Below, piece by piece: positions 45,336-57,582 of a stretch of DNA of 64,000 nucleotides. Within the stretch, counting starts at the first letter, position 1. Each line of letters starts with the position of its first letter. The position numbers were made by a program, and so were the translations under genes. The notes beneath the pieces are model-generated. The model ran no database searches. It worked only from the letters and a program-made list of their open reading frames with translations, and was not told the DNA's origin. The DNA is from Diphasiastrum complanatum (taxonomy: Eukaryota; Streptophyta; Lycopodiopsida; Lycopodiales; Lycopodiaceae), in assembly GCA_029204225.1 (NCBI GenBank), contig CM055106.1:25629368-25693367 (forward strand). Reading direction: 5' to 3'.

Positions 45336-46093
45336 TTGTATCAGAGCCACATTAAGCTTTGCATGCTACCAACTCTGATTGTACAAGAAACTGAGAGCTG
45401 AATCAAGCAAAAAAGCAGTTTTGCACTTTTTCTAACCTTTCTCTGAAGTGTATTTGGATCAAATCAGACTTGAACTAAATTTTTAGACCTGAATTGAGGA
45501 AGTACTGAAATTCTGCACATGTGAAAATCAGAGTTTTTCAGTCCCTTTGTTCTCCTTATAGATCCAAAGATAGCAGTGTTATAGCTTGATGGAAAGCATT
45601 TGATTTGTACTTTCCATAGAAATTGAAATCAAATCAATCTGATGTGTCTAGCAAGAGTTATAAGCTCTTAAAGAGGATAGGGATAGGTCCAAAATCTGAG
45701 TGACATCATTTTGATTTGATTCAATTATATTTCGTTCTGAATTCATTGTTTTGAGCATCCAACACAAGAAACTATAGGTCAAGACTGAGTTTGAAGTATT
45801 TGAACACTCTTTGAGCCTTCTGAGTGTCAATAATGTTTTCTTTTGAAGCATTTCACACATGCCAAAAGTATAATTCAAACCAGTCAAAGTGTCTCAAACC
45901 ACTTTTTGTGTCTGATCTAGAAAACTTGTCTTGTGGAATATTTGAAATTCATCTCAAATATAGTTGCAAGTATTTCACATAGGAAGATAGTTCAACCTTG
46001 AAAATACCTATAGTGAAGAGAGCAGCAACTCTAAGTCTAATAGGAAAAAGCTCAGACATATCTCAATCCAATAACTAAGAAGTCTTTATTATA
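45336..46093 (+). other. Copia-C leader without gag
   Basis: About 0.75 kb between the primer site and the first pol frame. Only short ORFs. The gag and protease active-site coding that should be here is missing. Confidence 0.6.
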
Positions 46094-47140
46094 ATGGCAT
46101 CTCCAATCTTACCTTTCAAAGGACTCAAGAGATCTACTTACACAACTAATGATCATGAGTGTCCAATAGAAGGAATTGGCAACATTCCATTGAAACTTGC
46201 TTCTTCAAAAGTTCTTGTACTTTCTAATGTTCTTTTCATTCCAAAACTTACAAAGAACTTAATTAGTGTGGAAAAGTTGCTTGATAATGGTTGTGATGTA
46301 AAGTTCAACTCCAATACTTGTTTTATCATGAGAAAAGATGAGATCCTTGCTGATGGAACTAGATGTGGTGGAATTTTTAAGTTGAATTCTTATGAGAATG
46401 CAAACCTTTGTGAAGTTGCTTTGTTATCTAAGGAGGAGCTGTGGCATAGAAGGTTGAGACATCCTAACTTTACATCTATATTTTCTACGGTTAAGAAGGA
46501 GAAGGCTTTTGGTCTTCCAAAATCTCTTTCTAAAGATTTCAAGCCTTGTGAGGCTTGTGCCATTGCAAAGTCACACAGAAAGCCATATCAAAAGTATTTT
46601 ATAAAGACTACTTATCCATCTTTATGTGAATGTGCTAAAGCAATTCGAGTAGCAGCTTCTTTTCCTATTGAATATTGGGGTGAAGCTATAAATTGTGCAA
46701 ACTATTTGTGCAATAGATTACCTCACAATGCTCTTGCTAGAAAAACACCTTTTGAAGTCTTGTTTCAGAAAAAACCTAAGGTAGATCACCTTAGAGTTTT
46801 TGGTTGTACTTGCTTTGTTCATATGCCCTTGGAAACAAGGAAAAAGATGATCGTAATTGGATATGCATCCAACAAGAAAGCTTACAGGATCTATGTTCCC
46901 TCTACCTCAACTACAATTGAGAGTAGAGATGTGATAGTCCATGAAGATCAAAAATACATTCTTGAGAAGGCCGAGTTCAAAGATTCTCACAAAGATACTC
47001 CAATTATCACCCTTGAAGATCATCATGGAGAGATGGGGCCGAGATTTGAGGAGGAGTCACCTCGAATTTTTTCACCAAGGAGATCTCAAAGAGAAAGATT
47101 TGAGCCTAGAAGGCTTACCTGTGAAGATAGAGGAAAGTAA
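46094..47140 (+). pseudogene. Copia-C post-protease, pre-integrase, integrase ends (core deleted)
   Basis: A 348-codon frame. It starts after the protease motif with STYTTNDHECPIEGIGNIPL and LFIPKLTKNLISVEKLL, then EELWHRRLRHPNFTSI and CEACAIAKSHRKPYQ. It then jumps to the end of the integrase domain (AIRVAASFPIEYWGEAINCA), followed by VDHLRVFGCTCFVHMP and the acidic hinge. The whole catalytic core with its D, D and E residues is deleted in frame. The frame stays open across the deletion, so this may be a fixed non-autonomous form. The ATG may not be the real start. Confidence 0.88.
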
Positions 47141-48742
47141 GTGGAAATCAGCTCCACTAATTGTGCCTATTTTATTTCTCACGAGGAGCCGAAGGAAATA
47201 TATGATGCTATCAACTCAAAGGAATGGTGCCTTGCCATGAAGGAAGAATATGATGCTTTGATGGCCAATAGTACATGAGAGCTTGTGGATCTTCCATCCA
47301 ACAAGAATACCATTGGCTGCAAATGGGTTTTTCGAGTCAAGTATAATCAAGATGGCACAATCAACAAGTACAAGGCTAGGCTTTGTGCTAAAGGATTTGC
47401 TCAAGTATATGGACTTGATTATGAGGAGACCTTTGTCCCAGTTGCAAAGATGGTGTCAACTAGAATCATAATTTTCTTGCTTGTTTTTTCAATTGGCAAA
47501 TTTTTCAACTAGATGTTTCTAATGCATTTCTAAATGGCAATCTAGAAGAAGAGATCTATATGGATCAACCTATTGGATTCATCCATGATGAAGGAAAAGT
47601 TTACTTGCTCTTCAAAAGTTTATATGGATTAAAGCAAGCTCCAAGGTCATGGTATTCTCAACTTAACACCTTTCTTGAGTCACTAGGATTTAATCTTAGT
47701 AACTATGATCCTTTCTTATATGTCAAGTTTTGTGATAAAGATATTGTCATCCTTCTTATTTATGTTGATGATATCATTCTGACAGGAAGTTGTATCAAGC
47801 TAGTTGAGACACCCAATATTGCACTTGGAAAAGAGTTCAAGATGCAAGATCTTGGAAAAATTCACTATATTCTAGGATTAGAGATTGACTTTCTTAAAAA
47901 TAAAGCTTTTGTATGTCAATCTAAGTATGCTCTTTCAATGTTAAAAAAGTTCAATATGTTGAATTGTAAGAGTATAGAAACACCTATGGAGCAAAATGTA
48001 AAGGACTCTAACAAAGGTGATGACAGATCCTTTGAGGACGTCACACTTTTTAGAAGTCTTATAGACTCCTTAATTTGGCTCACAATAACTAGACCTGACA
48101 TAAGCTTTAGTGTTCATAAGTTGAGCCAGGCTATGCAAAATCCTTCAGTTTATCATTGGAAAAAGGCCAAGAGAGTGCTTAGATATATATCTTCAACTTT
48201 TGATTTTGGTGTATTGTATAAAAGTGAAGGTCTTTCTATTATTAGTGATTCTGACTCGGATTTTGCAAGTGATAGAGCAGATCGAAAATCTACAATTGCT
48301 TATGTCATATATCTTGGAAGAAACTTGATATCTTGGCTTTCCAAAAAGCAAGATACTGTATCACTCTCATCATGTGAAGCTGAGTTCAAGGCACTCACTA
48401 CAACAACAAAGGAAGTGCTTTGGATCAAGAGGTTACTAGTGGAGCTAAAGATAATTATGGAAGAAAATAAACCTATGATCATGTGTGACAACATTTCAGC
48501 TCGAGCCCTTGCCAACAACCCAATATTTCATGCAAGGAGCAAGCATATCGAAGTTGCACATCACTTCGTGAGAGAGAAGCTCATGGAGGTGAGATCAAAT
48601 TGGAGCACATCGACACATCATCTTGCATTGCAGATATGCTCACCAAACCTTTGAGCAAAAGTTCCTTCAACAAGCATAGAGCCAACCTTGGAGTTATACC
48701 AAGATCCATGTTCAAATCAATATAAATCATTTTTAGGAGGAG
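47141..48742 (+). pseudogene. Copia-C reverse transcriptase and RNase H
   Basis: RT starts in broken frames (KEWCLAMKEEYDALM; GCKWVFRVKYNQDG; DYEETFVPVAKMVS). It then stays open for 364 codons from 47560: VYLLFKSLYGLKQAPRSWYS, the YVDDIILTGS catalytic box, FRSLIDSLIWLTITRPDISF, RNase H with SLSSCEAEFKALTTTTKEVL and MCDNISARALANNPIFHARS, and HIEVAHHFVREKL. The stop at 48654 comes from a frameshift shortly before the normal end (ADMLTKPLSKSSFNKHR in another frame). RT active-site residues are intact in the 3' frame. Confidence 0.9.
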
Positions 48743-49537
48743 TGTTAAAATTGAAAAACAATCCATATTGATTTCTTGGCTTGCTACAAATGTTGTACCA
48801 TGCAAGTATGTAGCTCATTAATGAAAAATGCCAAGTTTGGCCTACATAGAACTCGAGCTACATGGTCATGTATTATCTACTTTGATAAATGCAACTTGCA
48901 TATAGTTTGTAGATATAGAATTAGCATGATTATGCTTGTAGAAACTCATGGCAACTCACATGCATTAAGTGTAAGTGATCCATAGTGACATGCAAGGCAT
49001 GCACAAAGTTTAATGGACACATGCATGATGATTTGGACATTTCTAGTTAGAACTAGTACACTTGTAAAAAGTTGGTAGAATTTCATGCATGACAAGTGAC
49101 AAATGTCACATAGACTCTAGATGTCACTCTAGATGTCATTTTGGAGTGGATAGATATGGTTCTACCTCGAGCTATCTCAATCTCCATAAATATGTGTAGC
49201 TCTCCACACAATCAATGATGAAGAACCAAGGTTTTGTAGCTATCTCATGCCATTTTGGATCTAAACAAATATTGCTGGTTATCTCTCTAGCTCTCTCTCT
49301 CTAACTCGTGTTGAGGCTAATGCTCATACATCGAAATCTTGTATTTTTATTCATTCTTTGATTCGTTGCTATTATATTTTGTTGATTATCATGCTAGATT
49401 GTGAATTAGCCATTTCTTCTAAACTAGATTTTGTTGATCAATCTAGAATCAGGTTATAGTGCCAATCACAAAGCTTAATTAAGGTCAGTCACTCTTGTGG
49501 ACATTCCCCACACGTGTGAATTCTGGAAATTTTGTCA
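48743..49537 (+). repeat. 3' LTR of Copia-C
   Basis: 795 bp. Preceded by the polypurine tract and followed by CTTTT, then B sequence resumes. Confidence 0.92.
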
Positions 49538-50661
49538 CTTTTATCCATGTAGAGCACGCTCACTTTCATGACTCTGAGCATCACTTTGATGGCTCAGATG
49601 GTGGCGATGGGGTAGGATTTCCAAAAATGCCAATAGATAATCAAGGTTCGACATTTCAATGGTAGTCTCAAGGACCACAAGCTCAACCACCAACCAATCC
49701 TCAGGGCACCGGTGGTTCTTTCTCCCAACACCAATTCACTTTGACTGCCTCTAACCCCATCGATACAACTAACCTTCCCTTTTCACGCCATTTTTCTCCC
49801 GAATCACAATAGATCGCTGCTTCTAACCCTTCACCTCCCCTCTCTTCTAAACTAGACCTCCAAGTTGAACATGCCTACGACACCAGATCTCTCCAACTGC
49901 ACCAAACAAGGAGCACCTCACCTCTTAGGAGTTTGCAAAGAAATACCAACCCAAGGAGCGCGGCGGGTACATCCTACCCAACCTAGATCACTGCAAGACT
50001 CACAAGGAAGCCGTTAAGCTCTTGGATCTGCAACTGCCTGGCGACACCAACTCTTCTTGCAAAGCAAAGCATCCATGGAACGATATCTCAAAGCTCCAAC
50101 ATACATGCGCATCAATCCATACTATTACCCGATGGCATGTAGAGAACCATTTTCCACCACAAAGAGGAAAACCAAGATTTACTAGCCCAAGCTAACTGGT
50201 GTACATACCGGCAATCCCGTAGACAACATGATTCTGTGTCTTTCACCAGAAACATCATGGCAACCCGGATCGGGATGTGCGCTACTTTGCAGATAATTGC
50301 GGCCTGGTTGCTTTCTTGGTAGAACTCAATGACTATTGGGATAGAGGCCTCCCACCAATCACCATTGAAATCAACAAGCTTTTACAACAACATGGCCCGC
50401 CTTTATTACCATGCCACCCTCACTTCAGCGTTGCACATCAATATGGTGGAACTCTGGAAGATCCACGGCTTTTTGCAAGGCATGCTACATTACTACCAGC
50501 AGCTAGCTTTCCTCAATAAATTGCGTTGGCAAATGATGGAAGGCATTGGCAATAAAATCTATCAGATCCACCAACAACAATCACGCCTCCAGGAAGCTCA
50601 AAAGATCCAAGAAGAAAAAGCTTCGATTGGTGTGGGACGACCAATCCAATAAGGAGGGGGA
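49538..50661 (+). pseudogene. B segment, right part (copy iii)
   Basis: Resumes B after the Copia-C insertion (AGAGCACGCTCACTTTCATG). The coding-like frame shows AKKYQPKERGGYILPNLDHC, KEAVKLLDLQLPGD, NPDRDVRYFADNCGLVAFLV and NDYWDRGLPPITIEI with stops between. The end is a purine run TAAGGAGGGGGA (50650-50661), which looks like a polypurine tract and would make B the 3' part of an LTR element. Protein family not recognised. Confidence 0.6.
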
Positions 50662-51210
50662 TAATATTAGCATCTATGCTAAAACAGAGAGAAATAAAAA
50701 AGAGAGAAATCAAACTTTGTGGCATGTGTTTTGTAAGTCCACGTATGAGTGTCTGTTAATAAACTTCCGCCGTGGCATGTGTTTTGTAAGCCCACGAGTA
50801 GAAGCTTAAATAATAAATAGCTTAAACTTAGATTTAGAACTTAGACTTAGGAAATATAAGATTAGAAATATTTTGTCTTAAAATTTCCTAAGTTAAGAAA
50901 CTTTGAAGTTCTAAATCCTAAGTTAGAAGTTTTAGAAAGGCTAGAAATAGATTAGTCCCATAAGTTAGTGAATACTTATGGAAGCCCCTCCTTGCCATAA
51001 AAGGAGAAGTATTTGCCTTGTAAATAACACTTTTGAGATTAAGCTATCTTGCTCTCTATTTTGAGAATATCTTTCTATTTCATTTGTGTTCCCTTTGGGA
51101 AGGTGCATAGCTTGAGGGAAGGTGCTTTGGCCTGCTCTTGCCTCCTTCTCATTGGTTTATTTGTGGCATGTTTTATTTATTGATTATTAGTTAGTCACAA
51201 CTTATTTCCA
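50662..51210 (+). repeat. Presumed 3' LTR of the Gypsy/B composite
   Basis: Directly after the polypurine-like run, starting TAATATTAGCATCTATGC (a canonical TG is absent), with TATA-like CCATAAAAGG at about 50995 and AAATAA after it. No second copy is in the window, so the LTR call is inferred from position and composition. Confidence 0.45.
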
Positions 51211-51217
51211 TCCCCTT

Positions 51218-51970
51218 TTGGGTGTTAATCTAGTTCCTAGTTTAGATGCCATTGGATCTACATCAACATCTCATTATGAAGATGATGCTATGTTCATCAA
51301 AGGGAAGTTCAATGACAAAGGTAAAGGCAAGTCGTCAAAAGGACATGATCAAGGTGAGACTTATTCTTTTGGCAAAAAGAAAGATAAGTCTAAGCTAAAA
51401 TGCTTTTATTGTGGAATCAAAGGGCATTTTCCAAATGAATGTTTGAAGAAGCAAAGAGATGAAGATAGCAAGAAAATCAACTTTACTACTAATGATGAGG
51501 ATCTAGGTGGTGGTGATTCTCTTTTGATGTGTTCTTCAAGTCTAATATCAATTGAAGGTAACAAAGATTCATGGTGGATTGATAGTGGAGCTAGTTCACA
51601 CAAATGACTAGTCAGAAGGAGTTCTTTACTTCTTTGGTCACTTATGATGGAGCCAAGAAAGCAATTCACATGGTGGTGAGTGTGTGATTGAAGGTATTAG
51701 TTCGATTCCTATTTGACTCTCTACTAATAGGAAAGCAAGACTTGATGATGTTCTTTACATTCCTTCACTTTCAAAGAATTTGCTAAGTGTTGGTCAAATG
51801 ATAAAGAAAGGATACATGGTAAATTTTGGTGGTGATGCTTGTTTCATAACAAAGGAAGAAATCTTGGTTGCTAGGGGCAATAGACAAGGTAGAATTTTCA
51901 AGTTTGATGCTTTTGTTATAGCTAATGAAAAAGATGGAATGGAAAAGGAGATTGGTCTCAACTTTTGTGG
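51218..51970 (+). pseudogene. Copia-H gag end, protease, post-protease fragment
   Basis: Frame 51218-51607 shows HYEDDAMFIKGKFNDKGKGK, the zinc knuckle CFYCGIKGHFPNEC and protease DSWWIDSGASSH, then a stop. A shifted frame gives LSVGQMIKKGYMVNFGGDACF and GNRQGRIFKFDAFVIAN. It is the same family as 5551-6540 on the minus strand. At about 51970 it fuses to an inverted B copy, so the terminal residues of the ORF are B antisense. Confidence 0.85.
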
Positions 51971-54855
51971 ATCCAAGAGCTTAACGGCTTCCTTGTGAGT
52001 GTTGCAGTGATCAAGGTTGGGCAGGATGTACCCGTCGTGCTCCTTGGATTGGTATTTCTTTGCAAACTCCTGGGAGATGAGGTGCTCCTTGCTCAGTGCA
52101 GTTGGAGAGATCCGGTGTCGTATTGTGGGAGCTTCAACATCTAAGACATGTCCAACTTGGAGGTCTGATTTAGGAGAGAGGGGAGGTGAAGGGTTAGAAG
52201 CAGCGATCTGTTGTGATTCAGGAGAAAATTGGCATGGAAAGGGAAGGTTAGTGGTATCAATGGGGTTAGAGGCGGCGGAAGTGTGTTGGGAGGAAGTACC
52301 ACGGGTGCCCTGAGGTTGGTTGGTGGTTGAGCTTGTGGTCTTTGAGTCTGCCCTTGAAATGTTGAGCCTTGATTATCTGTTGGCATTTGTTGAAATCCTA
52401 CCACATTGCCACCATCTGAGCCATCAAAGTGATGCCTAGAGTCATGAAAGTGAGCGTGCTCTGCATGGACAAAAAGTGTGTACTAAGCGGCCACCTTCAA
52501 TCATTCTTCCAAGGTGGCTATGTGTTGGTTAAGTGCCTCGACGGAAGCAGTGTATGATTGTTGGAGTTTCGTGTGCTGTTCCATCGTGGCTTTCAACTTT
52601 TGGGCCAACTGCTGATATGCCACCACTGGAATTTGGTTTCCCTCAGGAATAGCTGGCAGTGCAAAATCATTGAAATCGACCAGTTCTGGTTGTTCCATCA
52701 TAGCAGAACATGCGGCTTGGACATTTGCTACAACCTCATCTCATTCTGGTGTGAGGTTGTCGATGACGGTTTGCATGTTAGAGATTTTTAGTTGGAGTTG
52801 GTTTTGTAGGTGGCTGAGCATCTGCTACTGTTGCTGAGTGTATGTGTTGAGGGTATCAATCTGTTGTTGTTTCTGAGTAGATTCAGCCAGCAACCATTGA
52901 TTTTCCTACTGAAGTTGTAGGATGGCACCGTCATCGACCTGTCATACTGCTTGTTGACCAGACACGGTTCCCTAGATGTTGTATTGAAGCTCATTCACCA
53001 ACCAGACCATCTTCTGGGTAGTCAGTGGTAATTGCTCCCATATGCCAATGTCAGGAAAGGATCGTTAGTAATTTGGATTAGGCATAGGGTTGTAGGGGAG
53101 AAGATCAGGAAATTGTCTAGAAGAGCGGTTTGGGGGATAGGAAGGTTGAGATGATTGTGGTGTCAAGGGAGGAGATTGTGGTTTCAAAGTAGGAGACTAT
53201 TGTGGGGAGGTGGGAGGTGTTGGAATTCTTGGGGGAGAGGAAGCGCTGGAAGGAGAAGATATGGAGGAAATCTGAGTGAGTAATTGGAGAGCAAAATCGT
53301 CAACATTGACTGAGGAGTCAAGTAGAGGAGAGTTATGTACAGGAGAAGGTTTTGTTGGAATAGTAGAGTCAATTTTGGTGTTAAGTGTGATGAAAGGGGT
53401 GGGAGTGGTAGCAAGTGGTGGTTGTAGTGGTAGAGAGGTGGTGGGTGGAGGGGAGGTTGCCTGGACTGATGAAGTGCCTGTAGTGGCTTGAATCCCACCA
53501 TCTGAACCAGAGCCAGATGCGCCTACATCCCCGGAGATGCCTGCTGCTGCTACCGCCTGTCTTCTTGTCGTAGCCTATTGGAGAAGGGCTTCTTGTTGGG
53601 CTACGGCCTCCTTTGGGACCTGCTTCTCGGTGGGTGGGTCCGGCATAGGATCTGCGACCTTGGGGCTGACTCATTTTCTGTTGCTAGGAAATAGTGTCTC
53701 TAGCTCCTTGAGAGCGACTGTTGTCCTACGGCCTAGGTGTTGCTAGAGGATCATCTGCAGAAGGTAACCACATTTAGTGGTTGCCTCAGGATGTTTCAGA
53801 GACAAACAGAGTTTGTCGGCAATCTTTTTTGCCCACTTACAGGTGTGAGTGGGATCACTCAACGTCATGGTCAACGCAAAAAGATCGCTTGGGGGAATGC
53901 GATCCATGCGAACTATGTGGACCTCCATTAGAGTTAGAAGGATCTTTGTGGCTGCTCATAGCTTGGGATCTTTGATAAGTTTCATGGCAATGCCATCGTG
54001 GGTGTGAGCGATGGTTTTGCCATGATCTAGCAGGAACTTCTTGAAAACGTTCAGGTCATAGCTGGTGTCCTTACCATGGATTAACTCGCCAAAATTGGGA
54101 AAGCTGATTAGTTAGATCTTGGCTGGTGTAATATTAATGGTCACGTAGCTGCCATCTTGGACGAAATATGAATAGTGTGGAATTTGTCAGAGTAGGAGGA
54201 ATAGGCAGCACGGATAAGGCTCGCATGTTGTTGTTCTGGAAGATGCAAGAGATTAAAACCAAGATGGAGAAAAACGTCATTGGCTAATCGTGATGTCTCG
54301 ACGTGGTTCTTGACCTTACGGTGATGTGGAGAAAGTGCCGGATCCCAAGAGGCCACGATAACAGTGATTCTAGAGTGTTCTGGAAGGTTTGAAAATTTTG
54401 AAAATTTTTGGCATAAACTTGAGAGCAGAACTCTAAAATGGATTCATGGAGAGAAGGGTGGAGGTCTATATATAGACTTTTTTTGTCAGAAATTTTGAGG
54501 CAATGTTTTGAGGGTCGGCGAATTCCTATAAGTGATTTTTGTGTCTCAAAATAGGAAAAATATCTGACAGTACAAAAATGTGTCTGATCAGAATTCATGG
54601 AAATGTCAAATAAATCATGAAAAGTATTCTAAGCTTTAGCGAATTGTCTGTGAAGTCTGTTAGTGGGTATATGATGCAAAAAACAAATTTCTTTTTATTT
54701 TTGGAAGGTTTGTCTCTGAGACAGAATTCATGGAGACTAAAAATGAATCGTGCACCGAAAAAAGGGGTTAGGCAAATTCTACCTGAGATGGTGTGAGACA
54801 AATCTTCTGAAAGAATGATTGTTGTGGTTTTCTCAGAAAAAGACTGATTGTATGC
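51971..54855 (-). pseudogene. B segment, longest copy (iv), minus
   Basis: From right to left: GCATA joint (54851-54855), B leader, TATATATAG promoter word near 54467, B-ORF1 (54356-54141, MASWDPALSPHHRKVKNHVE, then HLGFNLLHLPEQQHASL), two stops shared with other copies, B-ORF2 (GELIHGKDTSYDLNVFKKFL, VHIVRMDRIPPSDLFAL), a long Ser/Thr/Pro-rich stretch to about 53050, a Gln-rich coiled coil (AESTQKQQQIDTLNTYTQQQ; KISNMQTVIDNLTPE; LKATMEQHTKLQQSY), and FAKKYQSKEHDGYILPNLDH near 52030. Near 52465 the sequence runs uninterrupted where Copia-C sits in copy iii. No known domain recognised. Confidence 0.65.
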
Positions 54856-55737
54856 TATAGGAAAAATAGTAATTATTCTTCTACAGAGAAAATGATGCAA
54901 GTTTGAATAAATCAAACTAATATCAATGTCTTCAATCGCGATTTTATCTAATAGAACAATATTTGTTGTGATTCAATATGCGTGCGGAAGTAAGAGACAA
55001 CTTTAGACAATTTAGACAATAAGAAACTATTGATCAAAAACGAATTTTTATAAGTCTGAATCAGATTCATCAATATACATCTCTTGTTGTCTTATCCCGC
55101 TGTTGTGTCTCTGATTGAGTGTGTTACAACGAGTAGTGCACATGTATTTATATTGTTATAGGAGAGGTCTTTTGGCCTTTTAATGTTGTAACAGTAGATA
55201 TTTAACCATTTATGATGGTTGATATTCAAATAGATACTCTGTTTTCAGGCTCGAATAAAATATGTTCACGAATAATTTGCAACAGTTCATCTCTTTGTCT
55301 CAGCTTCGTGTTTCATGAATTGTTCACGACACTTGTCTCTACGCAACATTTTTTTCTTTCGTGAATTGTTCACGACAGATGATAATTCTTGAGCTTGAAA
55401 AAGAAATCAAGAATATTTCATGAATTGTTCGAGATAGTTTCATGACAAGTGAGCTTGAAGAATAGTCCAGAAGATTTCGCGAATTGTTCGCAACATTTGA
55501 GGCTTGAACAAGAATCTTTCGAGCTTCAACAATAAAGCCATGAGCTTCTACAAGAAACTATTTTGCAAATCTTTCAAGCTGACTGTAAGACAAATTTCAT
55601 GAATCCTTCGCGAATCTTTTCGAATTGGTCACGAATAGAAATATTTCGAGTTCGCGTTCATTTCTTTCTCATCCTTTGTCAAGTAAACTGCGTGCTTTGT
55701 TGATAGATTCAAGATCTGTCTGATCAGTTGTTCTATA
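54856..55737 (-). repeat. 3' LTR of Copia-A (minus copy)
   Basis: TATAGGAAAAATAG...GTTCTATA, same family as 6922-7797, with the polypurine tract and RNase H on its right (element side) and GCATA plus B on its left. Confidence 0.88.
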
Positions 55738-57582
55738 GCTCCCTCTCAAAGTGGCAGCTGGATTAACCCCAATCTTCTTCGCTGCTTCTCGAACAAAGCT
55801 TTACTTAGTGGCTTTGTAAAGATATCAGCTGTCATTTCCTCTATGGGTATGAAGACTGTCCTCAGTATTTTCTTCTCGACTAAGTCCCGAATCATATGAT
55901 AGTTAATAGCTATGTGCTTTGTTTTCGAGTGAAATACAGGATCTTTCGTAAGATAGATTGCTGAAGTATTATCCATTAACATGACATAAGGTTTAGAACT
56001 AGATTCATCAAAATCTTCCAATGTTTGTTTAATCCAGATCAGCGCGTTTGTCATCTTAGTTGCTGCTACATATTCTGCTTCACAGGTTGATTGGGCTACT
56101 GTTGTTTGCTTCTTGCTAATCCAGAGTACAACCTTCTGAAATAATTTTGCTATCATCCTTCATGGATGCCCAGCTTGTGTCACTGTAAGTTTTGATGTGA
56201 AATCCAGCTTCCTTCGAATAATACAATCCATAGTTTTTCGTTTCCTAGAGATATTGTAGTACTCTCTTTGCCAACTTCCAATGTAACGATCTTGGGTTCT
56301 GATTATATTGGCTCATCTTGTATACTACAAATGCTATATCAGGGCTAGTGTTGTCTGCTAGATATAGCAAATCCAATCAGCCTACGATAGGGTGTTTTGG
56401 CCATTTGTTCCTCTTCCTCGAGAGTCTGCGGACAATCTACCTTGCTCAGTATTGTTCCAAGTATCATGGGAGTATGCACACCTTTGCATTCGAGCATGTT
56501 GAAGTCTTCAATAATCTTTTGAGTGTACTTTTGTTGGTGAAGATACAACTTACCACCTTCAAAGTCTCTCACGATCTGCAAGCCTAGATAGATTTTAGTT
56601 TCTTCTAGGTCAGCGATCTCAAATATTTTTAGAAATGTCTCTTTTGACATCTGAAATTAACTTATCTCTTGTTGAGAAGATAAGCGTGTCCTCAACATAA
56701 AAAGCTAGAATGATTATTTCATTTTGGACATGCTTGATATAGACATTTGATTTATCAAATAGAGGTCTGAAGCCTATGGAACGTAGTGCTTCGTCCTTCT
56801 TTCTATACCATTGTCTCACTGCTTGTTTGAGACCATAAATGCTTTTAATCATGTGACATCCAAATTCTAGATATTCTTGGCTTACAAAACCAAGTGGGTG
56901 GTCCATGAATAAGTCTTCTTCTAATTCTGTGTGCAGGAAAGTTGGTTTCTCATCCACAATATGGATTTTCAGATCATGAGCCACTGCATACGAAAATAAC
57001 AAGCGAATTGATGTATGTTTGACTACCAATGAGAAAGTATCAGCGTAGTCGATCTCATACTTTTATGAAAATCCTTTAGCAACCAAGCTTGCCTTGAATC
57101 TGATGTTTTCTCCATCAAGACCTATTTTGATCTTATAGATCCACTTGCACTTGACTGGTTTTCTTCCATCAGGTATAGGTGCAAGTGTCCATATATTGTT
57201 CTTGTACATGGATAACATTTCATCCTTCATTTCCTGAATCTAGCGATCTTTATCTGGTCCATCCATAGCTTCCTCAAATGTTTGAGATTCATCAGAGAAT
57301 CCAAAAAATTTGATATTTGTATCTAAAACATCTTGACCATACCTTTCAGGTGGTTTTTGTTGTCTGTTTGATCTTCTCACAGGTGGTTTCGAGTTTGAAT
57401 CTGTAGGTTTCGAGTTCGCCTCTGATTCAAACTTTTTTGTTGGAATTCAAACTGGCAATTCGAGTCTGTCAGACACTCGATCTTGACCTCTCTCTGAATC
57501 TGGTAACTCTCTTTCATCTTTTGCTTGTTTTTCTTCTGTTGTCATTGGTAGCTCATAATAATTTTTGAGAATTTCATAGCCC
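55738..57582 (-). pseudogene. Copia-A RT and RNase H, most complete copy
   Basis: Minus strand: hinge PPERYGQDV-like and WTLAPIPDGRKPVK region, RT palm with SIRLLFSYAVAHDLKIHIVD, FGCHMIKSIYGLKQAVRQWY and the catalytic box reading FYVEDTLIFS, where YVDD is expected. Then RDKLISDVKRDIS, the RH linker, and RNase H 56156-55746 (VLWISKKQTTVAQSTCEAEY; LMDNTSAIYLTKDPVFHSK; ADIFTKPLSKALFEKQRR). The D-to-E change in the active site and several stops argue against activity. It is the reference for what the insert at 37.4-41.3 kb replaced. At 57582 it joins Gypsy RNase H. Confidence 0.88.

Larger units (their letters stand above)
44542..49537 (+). mobile_element. Copia-C, full-length LTR element with internal deletions
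   Basis: LTRs 44542-45335 and 48743-49537 have TGTTAAAATTG...TTTTGTCA ends. A primer site TTGTATCAGAGCCAC (45336-45350) and polypurine tract TTTTTAGGAGGAG (48730-48742) complete the structure. I count about two dozen differences between the LTRs over 795 bp (roughly 97% identical). The target duplication is CTTTT(T)/CTTTT. Gag, the protease active site and the integrase core are deleted, so it had to be mobilised in trans or was deleted after insertion. It sits inside B; the unoccupied site is preserved at about 52460-52470 on the minus strand. Confidence 0.92.
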
